Positions 1 through 8,598 of a DNA stretch of 64,000 nt are shown one piece after another. Position numbers and translations under genes: made by a program. Below the pieces are notes generated by a model, which had not been told where the DNA came from, did not search any database, and saw only the letters and a list, made by a program, of their open reading frames with translations. Every line of letters begins with the position of its first letter. Position 1 is the stretch's first letter. Source of the DNA: Candidatus Nitrospira allomarina (GTDB taxonomy: Bacteria; Nitrospirota; Nitrospiria; Nitrospirales; UBA8639). The stretch lies in assembly GCF_032050975.1 (NCBI RefSeq), contig NZ_CP116967.1:1113001-1177000 (forward strand), written 5' to 3'.

Positions 1-339
1 ACTCGTGCGGTGGTACATGTGCATCCTACCCATGTGGTCGGAGCGATCTATCGAGGATTCGATCTCCAGAAAATCTGCAAAGACTTTCCCGAGATTTACC
101 GCTATACCCGGATTGGCCCAACGGTGCCAGCCCTTCCTGCCATCAGTAGCGAACTTGGAGAAGCGACGGCTAAGGCCTTAGGTGTCACAGAAACCAATCC
201 GGCAGGCGATTACGATATTGTTGGTCAGGCCAATCACGGAGTCTGCTCGATGGCTTCCGATCCCTGGTCGGCGTATGAGCATATCGAACGGTTGGATCAT
301 ATATGCGAAATTGTCCTGGCCAGTGGCGTCTTGCCCTGA
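1..339 (+). CDS. Class II aldolase/adducin family protein, C-terminal part
   Basis: The reading frame is open from base 1, so this is the tail (112 residues) of a gene that begins left of the window. The H-x-H pair in VHVHPTHV and a later histidine in QANHG are the zinc-binding histidines of class II aldolases, the L-fuculose-1-phosphate aldolase/adducin fold. These enzymes cleave or form C-C bonds in phosphorylated sugars, or act as epimerases or decarboxylases on related substrates. The catalytic acidic residue lies in the missing N-terminal part, so substrate cannot be inferred. The family call is fairly secure; the exact reaction is open. An inverted-repeat element begins right after the stop. 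Confidence 0.8.
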   Translation, partial: TRAVVHVHPTHVVGAIYRGFDLQKICKDFPEIYRYTRIGPTVPALPAISSELGEATAKALGVTETNPAGDYDIVGQANHGVCSMASDPWSAYEHIERLDHICEIVLASGVLP

Positions 340-459
340 CAGGATGGTGAAAATGGCCATCAGCTTTGTTCTCGCCTCACTTAGGAACTCAACGTACATG
401 AGTACGTTTCGTCCCTTCGATTGCTGCGGCCGTGCTGAATGGCCATTTTGACTATCCTG
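340..459. repeat. Palindromic intergenic repeat element (REP/MITE-like)
   Basis: Arms at 340-363 and 435-459 are imperfect reverse complements (CAGGATGGTGAAAATGGCCA against the complement of the right arm, 2-3 differences). Inside lies a second perfect hairpin, AACGTAC-ATGA-GTACGTT, at 391-408. It abuts the stop codon of the aldolase gene and has no coding capacity that looks real. The nested-palindrome design fits a non-autonomous repeat or a strong structured 3' end. No second copy was noticed in this window. Confidence 0.6.
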
Positions 460-615
460 CCAACTGGTCGTTTCCGCTCCGTTGTCTCGGTACGTCCCAA
501 AACAGATTTAAAACTCTCAGAATTTCCTCTCCACAGTGGGAGAGGGAGAGCGAAATTCGCTTGCCCCTGGGCATTATCGATTGTTCTAGGTGATTTCATC
601 CATTTTTAAGTATTT

Positions 616-876
616 TCACCCTTCATCTTTTTCTGTAAATACATAGTTTTCTCTTACAGTTCGTGTGTTGGGATGTTTTAATCCCAGGGCTTCTTCCAAA
701 ATGTTGAGGCGTGCTGGTAGAGCGGCTCGGCGCCGGGGTATTTCCCTTGGCTGCGATAGAGACCCGGCAATTTGTTTAGGCTGGTGGCGACATCAGGATG
801 TGTGGGCCCCAAGGCCTGTTCTCGAATGGCTAAGGCGAGCTTTATTTTTATGGGAATGGGAGATGAAAACTTTCAT
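616..876 (-). pseudogene. Decayed TPR (kinesin-light-chain type) gene fragment, possibly TIR-TPR
   Basis: The minus strand from about 860 to 700 encodes [20 protein letters not shown] and then [19 protein letters not shown], the classical TPR_12 repeat of kinesin-light-chain-like bacterial proteins. A frame change near 695 is needed to continue as [20 protein letters not shown], the usual end of such proteins, down to a stop at 616-618. Upstream in a third frame an ATG at 876 opens with [12 protein letters not shown], which resembles the first strand of a TIR domain. The gene is therefore broken by at least two frame changes and probably a large internal deletion. The surrounding stretch (460-615 and 877-1155) shows no other recognisable gene. 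The TPR assignment is strong; the TIR assignment is an inference from 12 residues. Confidence 0.6.
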
Positions 877-1155
877 ATGGGTTTTGAGGCCGATAACCGC
901 TGGATGGGTAAGGTATGCTCTGTAAGAGGTGAAACTTTTTGAATGGCCTTTGAGCATCACAGGAATTTTCAAAATGTTCAAGAGGTTTTTGTGAATGGGC
1001 TGCCAGGTCCATCCTGTGGAGGTTGTTTTAATTGGGTTCGTTCTTCCCTAACGTATTGCTGGAACACGATGGAAAGGCTATCATTTCTTTGGAAATCCAA
1101 CCGTTGGTTCATTTTTTTCGCTCCTTTATCGATTTATTCATAGAAAGGATTCTGC

Positions 1156-2052
1156 ATGGCTCAAAAGAAATCTGTTCGTCGCGTGGCTTTAAAGCCATCT
1201 TCGAAGAAATCATCTGTAACCAAAAAAAAGACCGTGACTTCTCAATCTGCTGCAACGAAAAAACAGGTAAAAGCCAGCACCGCGTTGGGAAAGAAAAAGG
1301 CTGCCTCAAAACGAACATCCGGTAAAAAGACGGTTGGCTCTAAAAAAGCTGTGACAACGAAAGCCAAACCGACTTCTTCAAAAGGTGGGTCTGCCACAAA
1401 ACCTGCATTGAAGAAGACCACCACAAAGAAGAACGTGGTGAAAGCGGTTACCAAGCCCACAGCCAAAAGGCCCGCTGCTCCTAAATCGCCGACTCTCAAG
1501 AAGAAGGATTCGGTGGTGAAGAAAACAATCGATGCACCACAGCCCTCTGTTTCGAAATCTGTGGCCACCAGGGAAGAGCATTCGGTTTCCCAAAAGAAGA
1601 ATGTGCCGGCACAAGTGAAGAATCCACAGGCCCCGACACCTGGTCGGTCAGTTCCATCCCCTACCCGTTCAGCCGAGACGAAAACCGGAGGAGAATCCCT
1701 CTCTCCCATGGAACGCTATAATCTGGGTGGCCTTTTTGTCTGCGCGATTGAACGAGCGAACGATCCCGAGTTCAAGCGGCTTCGTGCCGTGTTTCGTCAT
1801 TTGGATCTTCCCTCGCAAGAAAAAGATAACCTTCTTCGCTTGTCGCAAGGGTTCACGATTCCCAAATTGTTTGCGGATGGCGTGGAAGGGGACAAAGTCA
1901 GTCAGATTCTGAGGGATTTCATCCGGTTTGCGTTGGCGGAGGGGGGATATGAGAAAAAATGGCGGGATGAAATCAGACAGGTTGGGGTGTGGTTGGGCTA
2001 CTTCCCCCAGCAGTTCGAACAAATTGAACAGAAAGTTTTGGCGAAACGGTAG
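1156..2052 (+). CDS. Lysine/alanine-rich histone-H1-like protein with a C-terminal globular domain
   Basis: 298 residues. Residues 1-185 are low-complexity and strongly basic (repeated KKx, SKK, TKK, with A, T, S and P), like bacterial histone-H1-like/AlgP tails that bind DNA or RNA non-specifically. Residues 185-298 are of normal composition, predicted mostly helical, starting LSPMERYNLGGLFVCAIERA; I do not recognise this domain. An AAAGGA ribosome-binding site lies 6 bases before the ATG. It is convergent with recR (11 bases between the stops) and stands alone. A nucleoid-associated role is inferred from composition only. Confidence 0.75.
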   Translation: MAQKKSVRRVALKPSSKKSSVTKKKTVTSQSAATKKQVKASTALGKKKAASKRTSGKKTVGSKKAVTTKAKPTSSKGGSATKPALKKTTTKKNVVKAVTKPTAKRPAAPKSPTLKKKDSVVKKTIDAPQPSVSKSVATREEHSVSQKKNVPAQVKNPQAPTPGRSVPSPTRSAETKTGGESLSPMERYNLGGLFVCAIERANDPEFKRLRAVFRHLDLPSQEKDNLLRLSQGFTIPKLFADGVEGDKVSQILRDFIRFALAEGGYEKKWRDEIRQVGVWLGYFPQQFEQIEQKVLAKR

Positions 2053-2063
2053 TGTGGTCCCGG

Positions 2064-2702
2064 CTACCCGAGATCGCGGCGGCCTTCGATGGATTTGAGT
2101 AGGGTGACCTCATCGGCATATTCGATATCCATGCCGACCGGAATGCCATAGGCGATACGGGAGACCTTGACCCCCAAGGGTTTTAATCGCTTGGTCAGGT
2201 AAATGGCGGTAGCCTCTCCTTCAATCGTGGGGTTGGTGGCCACGATGACTTCCTTGAATGCTCCATTTTGGACCCGGTTTTCCAGGTCATGGGTGCGGAT
2301 ATCTGCGGGTCCGATGCCGTCCAGTGGAGAGAGCGCTCCATAGAGCACGTGATAGAGGCCTCGAAAGGCCCGGCTTTGTTCGATCGCATACAGGGTGCTG
2401 GGTTCTTCCACCACGAGGATGGTCGTGGAGTCACGTTTCGGGTCCAGGCAAATCTCACAGAGCGGGCCTTCGGCAATATTCCGGCATTGGGTACAGAAGG
2501 AGACCCCTTCTTTCACATCACGAATAGCATCGGCCAGCCGTAATGCCTCTTCTTTTTCCGTCTTCATGAGATGAAAGGCCAATCGTTGAGCCGTTTTTTG
2601 CCCAATGCCTGGCAATCGTACGAGTTCCCGGCTGAGGCGAGCGACCAGCCCTTGAGGTTGGCCATTGGCTCTGGTGTGTTTGGTCGGAGTGGTTTCCAGC
2701 AT
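2064..2702 (-). CDS. recR: Recombination mediator protein RecR
   Basis: 212 residues, usual length ~200. It has the N-terminal helix-hairpin-helix (RLPGIGQKTAQRLAFHL, ~27-45), a C4 zinc finger (CTQC...CEIC, ~72-86) and a TOPRIM domain (ILVVEEPSTLYAIE onward). With RecF/RecO it loads RecA on SSB-covered gaps. It is the last gene of dnaX-ybaB-recR, with 20 bases between the ybaB stop and its start. The N-terminus carries ~20 extra residues; a start inside them is possible. Confidence 0.96.
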   Translation of the reverse strand: MLETTPTKHTRANGQPQGLVARLSRELVRLPGIGQKTAQRLAFHLMKTEKEEALRLADAIRDVKEGVSFCTQCRNIAEGPLCEICLDPKRDSTTILVVEEPSTLYAIEQSRAFRGLYHVLYGALSPLDGIGPADIRTHDLENRVQNGAFKEVIVATNPTIEGEATAIYLTKRLKPLGVKVSRIAYGIPVGMDIEYADEVTLLKSIEGRRDLG

Positions 2703-2722
2703 GATAAACCTCGCTTGGTAAA

Positions 2723-3049
2723 TTAGAACATGCCGGGAATGCCCATCCCTCCGGTGAGGGATTTCATTTCTTCGGCCATCAGCTCTTTCGCCTTTCGCAA
2801 CGCTTCATTGGAGGCGGCGACGATTAAGTCTTGTAACATGTCATGGTCGCCGGATTTCAAAACTTCCGGATCGATGGTCAGCTTGGTTAATTGCATGGCG
2901 CCGTTAGCTTGCACGGTCACCATCCCGCCTCCGGCTGACGCCTCGACGGTTTTCGTGGCAGCCTCCTCTTGAATCTTTCCCATTTTTTCCTGCATGGCCT
3001 GGGCTTGCTTTAAGAGATTGCCCATGTTGGAGAATGGATTTTTAGACAT
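2723..3049 (-). CDS. YbaB/EbfC family nucleoid-associated protein
   Basis: 108 residues, the full length of the YbaB/EbfC family: dimeric DNA-binding proteins that associate with the nucleoid. It begins MSKNPFSNMGNLLKQAQAMQ, with the family's amphipathic N-terminal helix, followed by VEASAGGGMVTVQANGAMQL, the conserved glycine-rich sheet. Its ATG overlaps the dnaX stop (TAATG), so it is translationally coupled to dnaX. The order dnaX-ybaB-recR is widely conserved. Confidence 0.95.
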   Translation of the reverse strand: MSKNPFSNMGNLLKQAQAMQEKMGKIQEEAATKTVEASAGGGMVTVQANGAMQLTKLTIDPEVLKSGDHDMLQDLIVAASNEALRKAKELMAEEMKSLTGGMGIPGMF

Positions 3050-4881
3050 TAACGTACCTCCTCGTTTTGCGGGGTTCTTTCTGCCGATACGACTTCTCCC
3101 CCAAATAGTTCCAATGCTTGTTTCACCAGTGGGTGGGCTTTCACGTTTTCAATGAGATCCTGGTCCTGCTCAAGTTTTTTTTTTGCTCGTAATTCCCCGG
3201 TTGACGGCGGGTAAGCTTGGCCATCTTGAAATTCAATGACTTGGACTTTTATCGGCCGACCGGCGAATTCCTCACATATTTGACCAATCAGCACGCGGTT
3301 TTCGGGTTTGTCCGTCCTCCAGCGAGCAATCGAATCTTTTTTGGAATAACCCAGGACGACGGAGTCTGCTGTCATGGTTACGACACTCCCCTTCTCCAGG
3401 AAGCTCCCGATATTAGGATGGTCATTAATCATGCGCTCAACGACGAGTTCCCAGTTTAATGTCACGGGTGGGCCCGACGAAGGTTGAGCAGCCGTTTTGG
3501 GAGAGGCCACCGAGGTTTCGCTGTTGGCAGATGAGGCCGTTGTCGGTATCGACTTTTTCGCACCTGGTGGTGTTGAGGAAGGAAACATCGTTGTGGCACC
3601 GCCACCGGGCCTGGGACGGGTCTGGCTTGGAGGAGTCACCGGTTTATCCGCAGGCGCTTGGACTTTAACAGGGTGTGCGGGAGGCGGAGTCGAGGCAACG
3701 GGTGTCAATACCTTTGCTTGTAGGACGGATGCTTGAGGGGGTGCGCCGGCCTTCTGTTCAATCATGGCGGAGTGTACTGTCACAGGATCAAGCATCGCTG
3801 CGCGTACCACGGCGGCTTCAATTAGAAACCGTGGATGGGAGCTTCCTCGAAGACTGTCCTCTGTTCTGGAAAAAATGGCAAAAAGGGCCTGTAAATAGGG
3901 CTCGGAGAGTTGTTGAGCTTGCGAGATGGTCTGATCAACCTCCTCGTCTCCTAATTCAAGAAGGGTTTGCACTTGTGAGCGTGATGGTACCACACAAGCC
4001 ACCAGTAGATTGCGGCATCGCTCTAACAGTTCCCGGCAATACACCCGGACATCAAAACCCTGGTCGACCAACTGCCCCACGAGAGCCATTGTTTGGGCGG
4101 CCTGGTGCCCCAGGATGGCGTCAATCATGAGTCGGACGAGTTCGTCGGGCACGGACCCAATCAACATTTCCAAATCGCCATGCTGGATGCGTTCTCCACC
4201 GAAGGAAACGGCTTGATCCAGGAGGCTCAACGCGTCTCGCATACTGCCTTCACTGGCTCGAGCCAGTGCCGATAAGCTTCGATCCTCCACAGTCACTCCC
4301 GTTTGGGTGGCGATGTGGCGAAGTTGCGTGATGATTTCTAAGCGGGAAATGCGTCGAAAGGTGAAGTGCTGACAGCGTGAAAGTATAGTGGCAGGAATTT
4401 TATGAACTTCAGTTGTCGCAAAAATAAAGACGGAATGACTCGGGGGTTCCTCCAGTGTTTTAAGCAGGGCGTTAAAAGCCGAGTTGGACAGCATGTGGAC
4501 TTCGTCGATGATGTAGACACGGTAGGTGCCATGAAATGGTGCAAATTTAACGTTTTCACGCAGTTCACGGACATCGTCCACGCCAGTATTCGACGCTCCG
4601 TCAATCTCGATGACATCCACCGAATTGCCTCGGGTGATTTCGACGCAACTTGGGCAGGTTCCACAGGGATGGCTGGTGGGACCCTGTTCACAGTTAAGGG
4701 ATTTGGCCAGGATGCGCGCGACAGTGGTTTTGCCGACTCCTCGCATGCCGGAGAAAACATAGGCATGGGCGACCCGTCTGCGGTCGATTGCATTGGTGAG
4801 TGTTTGCACGACATGGGACTGCCCCAGGACTTCCTGAAAATTGGTCGGGCGGTATTTCCGTGCGGAAACTTGAAATTCCAT
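3049..4881 (-). CDS. dnaX: DNA polymerase III subunit gamma/tau
   Basis: 610 residues. AAA+ clamp-loader ATPase: Walker A GMRGVGKT (45-52), zinc cysteines C64, C73, C76 and C79, Walker B RVYIIDEVHM (121-130), sensor/SRC motif ILSRCQHFTFRR. Residues ~380-480 are a proline/alanine/serine-rich linker. The C-terminal domain (~480-610) ends HPLVKQALELFGGEVV, the part that meets alpha and DnaB in tau. Near residue 566 the coding strand has ten A in a row (3175-3184), encoding AKKK. One extra A, or a -1 shift, gives a stop two codons later. This resembles the slippage sites that make gamma in other species, but lies much nearer the end. The SRP RNA gene lies ~94 bases upstream. Confidence 0.97.
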   Translation of the reverse strand: MEFQVSARKYRPTNFQEVLGQSHVVQTLTNAIDRRRVAHAYVFSGMRGVGKTTVARILAKSLNCEQGPTSHPCGTCPSCVEITRGNSVDVIEIDGASNTGVDDVRELRENVKFAPFHGTYRVYIIDEVHMLSNSAFNALLKTLEEPPSHSVFIFATTEVHKIPATILSRCQHFTFRRISRLEIITQLRHIATQTGVTVEDRSLSALARASEGSMRDALSLLDQAVSFGGERIQHGDLEMLIGSVPDELVRLMIDAILGHQAAQTMALVGQLVDQGFDVRVYCRELLERCRNLLVACVVPSRSQVQTLLELGDEEVDQTISQAQQLSEPYLQALFAIFSRTEDSLRGSSHPRFLIEAAVVRAAMLDPVTVHSAMIEQKAGAPPQASVLQAKVLTPVASTPPPAHPVKVQAPADKPVTPPSQTRPRPGGGATTMFPSSTPPGAKKSIPTTASSANSETSVASPKTAAQPSSGPPVTLNWELVVERMINDHPNIGSFLEKGSVVTMTADSVVLGYSKKDSIARWRTDKPENRVLIGQICEEFAGRPIKVQVIEFQDGQAYPPSTGELRAKKKLEQDQDLIENVKAHPLVKQALELFGGEVVSAERTPQNEEVR

Positions 4882-4974
4882 AATTCGCGTTAATCACGAA
4901 AAGAGCGGTTCGTTGGAGTACCCTCGAAGACTGACGTCCGGTACCAATGCACGGAGAGCCAGCCGATAAAGTTA

Positions 4975-5079
4975 GTCGGGGCCAGGTGATCCTGCGGCAC
5001 ACAGACTAGCCCGCGTACCGTTGCTTCCTTCCGGACCTGGCGGGGTTTGCAGGATTCTGTCGCACAGGGCCCAGCCCCT
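4975..5079 (-). ncRNA. ffs: Signal recognition particle RNA (4.5S type)
   Basis: Read on the minus strand, the apical part CAGGTCCGGAAGGAAGCA (5039-5022) is the invariant SRP RNA domain IV motif with the GGAA tetraloop and the asymmetric internal loop that binds Ffh. The ends pair (GGGGC near 5078 with GCCCC near 4980; ATCCTGC with GCAGGAT further in), giving one long hairpin of ~100 nt as in bacteria with the short form. It guides membrane-protein targeting with Ffh and FtsY. It sits between tRNA-Ser and dnaX, a common arrangement. Ends are good to a few bases. Confidence 0.95.
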
Positions 5080-5165
5080 AAATGCAGTCTCGATGGTCCA
5101 TCGCCTCACGAATCGGTGAAAATCATCGTTTGAGGATATCAGCGATCCTCACGTCGGACCAAATA

Positions 5166-5255
5166 TGGCGGAGAGGGTGGGTTTCGAACCCACGGTACCA
5201 TTGCTGGCACACGTGATTTCCAGTCACGCCGATTCGGCCACTCTCGCACCTCTCC
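5166..5255 (-). tRNA. tRNA-Ser (anticodon GGA)
   Basis: The minus strand folds as a class II tRNA: acceptor GGAGAGG pairs with CCTCTCC, discriminator G and an encoded CCA end at 5168-5166. The anticodon loop is CTGGAAA, giving GGA, and there is a long variable arm and a T-arm with GTTCGAA. It reads UCC and UCU serine codons. Confidence 0.97.
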
Positions 5256-5508
5256 GCGAATGGGTATCTACGTTGCGGCGACTGAACCTCTGAAGCCGTT
5301 TGTCTTTTGGAGGGGATCTGTTCATCCCATCTTCGTTATCTTTTTCACCGGGGATCTGTTTGGTGAAAGATTGCCATCTTACCATGGGGGTCTGAGGGCG
5401 ACAAGCAAGCAGAGGGAATACTGATGAGTAGGACGAGGAAGGGATAGGGAGAGGACGCCCATCCTGTTTCCGGCCATTCAAAACTTCACGTTTCATGCCT
5501 TCCCTTTA

Positions 5509-6315
5509 TCATAAGGTTCGGGATTGGAACATTCGTTGGCGTCGTGAGGATCGATGCAGGGCGGAAAACAAATGGCCTCGAAAGAAGAGCATGAAAACGG
5601 TCACAATGGGAGTGAGTCCGAGGACGATAACAAAACTCATGTCGGAGGACATCCCTAACAAAGAGAGCCACTCAGATAACACGGAAAAAGGCAGCGTGAT
5701 GAGGTGCCAGAAGTCCAACCCCCCCCGCCGTCCCGCCTGGCTGGACATTTCAAAGAAAAATGACAGGCCGAATGGGCCGAAGACGAGGGCCACAGGCAAA
5801 AACCATTCGATCCAATTTTCAACGACAAAATCATAACTTTCCCGAACAACCTCGAGGGCGGATCCGTTCCGGCTCTGGTAAATTACTTCAGGTACGGGAT
5901 TCAGTAAGACGAAAATTAAGAAAAATACGGCGGTGCTGATCAACGGTTGGTAGGGATTGGTTTGAAGTCCCATTTCGAGGAATAACAATGGAAACCAGAC
6001 CATAAATCCAACAGAAATGACCTCCCAAAAATATTGCCCCATACTTGGGAGGATATCCGGCCAACTCACACGACGTGCGCCCAGGACGGCCTGTTCGGTC
6101 AGGCTAAGGGTGGATCCAATGACAAGGGCATTGAGGGCACCCAGGATAAATCCTCCGATCATACCAAGCGGAGCGATGAGAGAGGTGACAAGCACGAGGC
6201 CTAAGGCAAAGGCGAGGAGGACCGGAATCAGGATCCAAGCGCGTGTGAAGGATTGGATCGAGGCGAGTAGCGCTTGATGGTACAGCCGAACTGTGGCCTG
6301 GAAGAAACTCTGCAT
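5509..6315 (-). CDS. Multi-pass membrane protein of unknown function
   Basis: 268 residues with about six hydrophobic segments, including WILIPVLLAFALGLVLVTSL, GMIGGFILGALNALVIGS, FMVWFPLLFLEMGL, TAVFFLIFVLLNPV and SFVIVLGLTPIVTVFMLFF. I do not recognise the family. The frame is open ~50 codons further upstream, but that part reads like random sequence and overlaps the preceding gene, so I chose the ATG at 6315 (MQSFFQATVRLYHQAL). No strong ribosome-binding site is visible. It starts 25 bases after the stop of the small gene 6341-6586, so the two are likely cotranscribed. Confidence 0.7.
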   Translation of the reverse strand: MQSFFQATVRLYHQALLASIQSFTRAWILIPVLLAFALGLVLVTSLIAPLGMIGGFILGALNALVIGSTLSLTEQAVLGARRVSWPDILPSMGQYFWEVISVGFMVWFPLLFLEMGLQTNPYQPLISTAVFFLIFVLLNPVPEVIYQSRNGSALEVVRESYDFVVENWIEWFLPVALVFGPFGLSFFFEMSSQAGRRGGLDFWHLITLPFSVLSEWLSLLGMSSDMSFVIVLGLTPIVTVFMLFFRGHLFSALHRSSRRQRMFQSRTL

Positions 6316-6340
6316 GAGGCGAGGGAATGCTCCGCAGTTC

Positions 6341-6586
6341 TTAATCTTTGCTTGGCGGAGGGGATTGGATATTAATGATGTCCTGTTGTCGCTGATCCCG
6401 GTCCTGCCTGATTTTTTGTAGCCGACTAGGACGATTCCAGGTCCACCATTTGACGTGATCCGCAAAAGTGGGTGAGGGAGGGGTTGCGGACCCTACCGGT
6501 GACTCTTGAAAGTCATACCCTTGATATTTATCTTTTTTATCCAGAAATTTCTGGTAAATATCGTGATAGAGCTGTTTTAAGGTCAT
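6341..6586 (-). CDS. Small hypothetical protein
   Basis: 81 residues beginning MTLKQLYHDIYQKFLDKKDK. It is charged, with a proline/serine stretch (SPVGSATPPSPT) and a basic, glutamine-rich C-terminal helix. No transmembrane segment, and no family recognised. An AAGG lies 9 bases before the ATG. It directly precedes the membrane-protein gene 5509-6315 on the same strand and may work with it. Coding potential is modest. Confidence 0.5.
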   Translation of the reverse strand: MTLKQLYHDIYQKFLDKKDKYQGYDFQESPVGSATPPSPTFADHVKWWTWNRPSRLQKIRQDRDQRQQDIINIQSPPPSKD

Positions 6587-7057
6587 AGAGTGGTACCTTA
6601 CCCAACTCACTCGAGTCGATCAAGAGGGAAAATCCATAGAAAGGTTGGGAAAGCAGGTGTGTGGTGTTTGTTCCCCATGATAATGCGCATGTGGTCATTA
6701 GTCTGTTCTAATCTTCTAATTGTGGGTATAGTTTGGCTGGTGAGGGGGTTTTTACACTTCACCCCATACTAATCGAGTAGCATTATTACTTGATGAGGGG
6801 GAGATGAAGCATCCGATCGGGTTAAGAAGGTGGACCATTGAATCGTTCATAATATCTCCCTCCGACCAACTCGGAATGTAGGTAAGGCGCTTCCGGGAGG
6901 ACTATTTTTGCTACCTGAATTTTAGGATGGCCTGAAGGAGATGGACGTTTTATAATAGGGAGGCTTGGTCGAGTGCAGCGGTCTTGTTTCCCCTGAAGAT
7001 TCCAGGGAAGAAAACCTCTTTCAAATTCAATGGAATGAGGAGAAAACGGTTGCGGGC
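6587..7057. other. Intergenic region with a hairpin and a -10 box before tRNA-Leu
   Basis: No gene seen. An 8-bp hairpin (ATCGAGTA, loop of 7, TACTTGAT; one G-T pair) lies at 6772-6794. A perfect TATAAT at 6951-6956 could be the -10 box for the tRNA-Leu/tig transcript, but there is no good -35 hexamer 17 bases before it. Confidence 0.4.
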
Positions 7058-7138
7058 GAGAGTGGCGGAACTGGCAGACGCGCGAGACTTAGGATCTCGT
7101 GGGTGACCGTGGGGGTTCAAGTCCCCCCTCTCGCACCA
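7058..7138 (+). tRNA. tRNA-Leu (anticodon TAG)
   Basis: Acceptor GCGAGAG pairs with CTCTCGC, followed by A and an encoded CCA. The anticodon stem CGAGA/TCTCG encloses the loop CTTAGGA, giving anticodon TAG. The variable arm is long and the T-arm is GGGGG-TTCAAGT-CCCCC. It reads CUA and CUG leucine codons. The gene ends 53 bases before the tig start, so the two may share a transcript. Confidence 0.97.
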
Positions 7139-7191
7139 TTTCTTAACATCTATATTCTTTATTGTGTTTTTTTACAAGGATGAATGCTCTT

Positions 7192-8517
7192 ATGAAGTTA
7201 GAAATGACAGAGCTCGGGCCGGTGAAACGGTCGTTAAAAATTGAAGTTCCCGAAGAAGCCGTCAAAAGCGAATTTCAAAAGGTGTATGCCCAGTTGAGGC
7301 GTCAAGCCAAAATCCCTGGGTTTCGTCCCGGGAAAGCGCCGATCGCGTTATTAGAAAAACGGTATGCCGATCTTGTTGAGCAAGATGTCGTGCAGCGGCT
7401 GGTGCCTGATTATTACCAACGAGCGGTGAAGGAAGCCGGGGTGGTCCCTATCCTAGTTGATATTCCCCCCCTGGAACGAATGAAAGTGAAGTCCAATAGC
7501 CCATTTACCTTTACGGCTACTGTGGAAATAAAGCCCACTATTCAATTAGGGGATTATCGACCACCGAATCCTATTTCCTTGAAACGGGATGCCCGAACGG
7601 TTACAGATGATCAGGTTGAAAAGGCTCTTCAAAGCCTACGGGAGCAGCATGCCGAGCTTGACGTGGTTCCGGAGGGAACTCCTCTTCGTGAAGGATTGCA
7701 TGCGGTGTTGTCTATCGAGGGGTTTGTAGAGGACCAGCCATTGGAAGGAACTCAGAAAAAAGGGCATCTTCTGCACATTGGGTCCAAGTCGCCGATTCTG
7801 GGTGTGGAGTTAGATGAGTATCTCATCGGAAAACAGGCCGGTGACACGATTGATATTCCGCAAACCTTTCCCGCCAATCATCCTGATGCTCACCTTGCCG
7901 GAAAGACGATGGTCCTCAAGGTGACGATTGATGCGGTGAAAGAGCAGAAACTCCCGGAACTGGATGATGAATTCGCCAAGGATTGCGGCGACTACGATTC
8001 ACTGGAGCATCTCAAAACCACCATCAACACCCAATTGGATAATTTCCTGAAACAGGATCTTGAAGAAGGGTATAAAGATCAGGTGATTGAACGCTTGTTG
8101 CAGATGCACCACTTTGAAATTCCCGAGGTCCTGATTGAACGTGAGCTTCAGACGCTTATCCGACAAAAAATGCTGAAGGACCACCGCCATGCTCATCGTG
8201 AAGATGACGTGGAAGAACCCTTGAGATTACAAGAAGAGGCTAAGCGCCTCCAACAAGAATTGCATCCGGAAGCTAAACGGCGTGTGAAGCTGAGTTTAAT
8301 TCTGGATGCGATCGTTCAGAAGGAAGGCCTTCATGTCACTGAAGATGAAGTGAACGCCGAAATTCAAAAACTGGCCTCCTCTTTAAAACTCCCGGTTGGT
8401 GAAATTCAACGCATGGTCGAGGCTGGGGGGCAGGGTGCTCAGGAGGAGTTCCGCGAGCGGATGAAAGCGGAAAAAGCCTTGCAGTTCGTTTATCAAAATG
8501 CGGTCATTCAGGGTTAA
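7192..8517 (+). CDS. tig: Trigger factor (ribosome-associated chaperone/PPIase)
   Basis: 441 residues. The N-terminal ribosome-binding domain carries the signature GFRPGKAP (~41-48). The middle FKBP-type prolyl isomerase domain follows (~150-250: VEDQPLEGTQKKGHLLHIGS...IDIPQTFPANHPDAHLAGKT), then the helical C-terminal arms. It meets nascent chains at the exit tunnel. Two in-frame ATGs exist (7180 and 7192). The AAGGA at 7176-7180 is 11 bases from 7192 and overlaps 7180, so 7192 (MKLEMTELGPVKRS) is preferred. It heads the conserved tig-clpP-clpX order. Confidence 0.97.
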   Translation: MKLEMTELGPVKRSLKIEVPEEAVKSEFQKVYAQLRRQAKIPGFRPGKAPIALLEKRYADLVEQDVVQRLVPDYYQRAVKEAGVVPILVDIPPLERMKVKSNSPFTFTATVEIKPTIQLGDYRPPNPISLKRDARTVTDDQVEKALQSLREQHAELDVVPEGTPLREGLHAVLSIEGFVEDQPLEGTQKKGHLLHIGSKSPILGVELDEYLIGKQAGDTIDIPQTFPANHPDAHLAGKTMVLKVTIDAVKEQKLPELDDEFAKDCGDYDSLEHLKTTINTQLDNFLKQDLEEGYKDQVIERLLQMHHFEIPEVLIERELQTLIRQKMLKDHRHAHREDDVEEPLRLQEEAKRLQQELHPEAKRRVKLSLILDAIVQKEGLHVTEDEVNAEIQKLASSLKLPVGEIQRMVEAGGQGAQEEFRERMKAEKALQFVYQNAVIQG

Positions 8518-8598
8518 CAAGTCGTTCCACCCTGCTGAATACACCTGTTCTGATATCTGTATTTGATACCTATTTACAACACGAGGAGGTCTCAGGGA

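Noticed and set aside
1242-1709. Phenylalanine-rich minus-strand frame
   Set aside because: It is the complement of the AAG/AAA-rich lysine tail of the H1-like gene.
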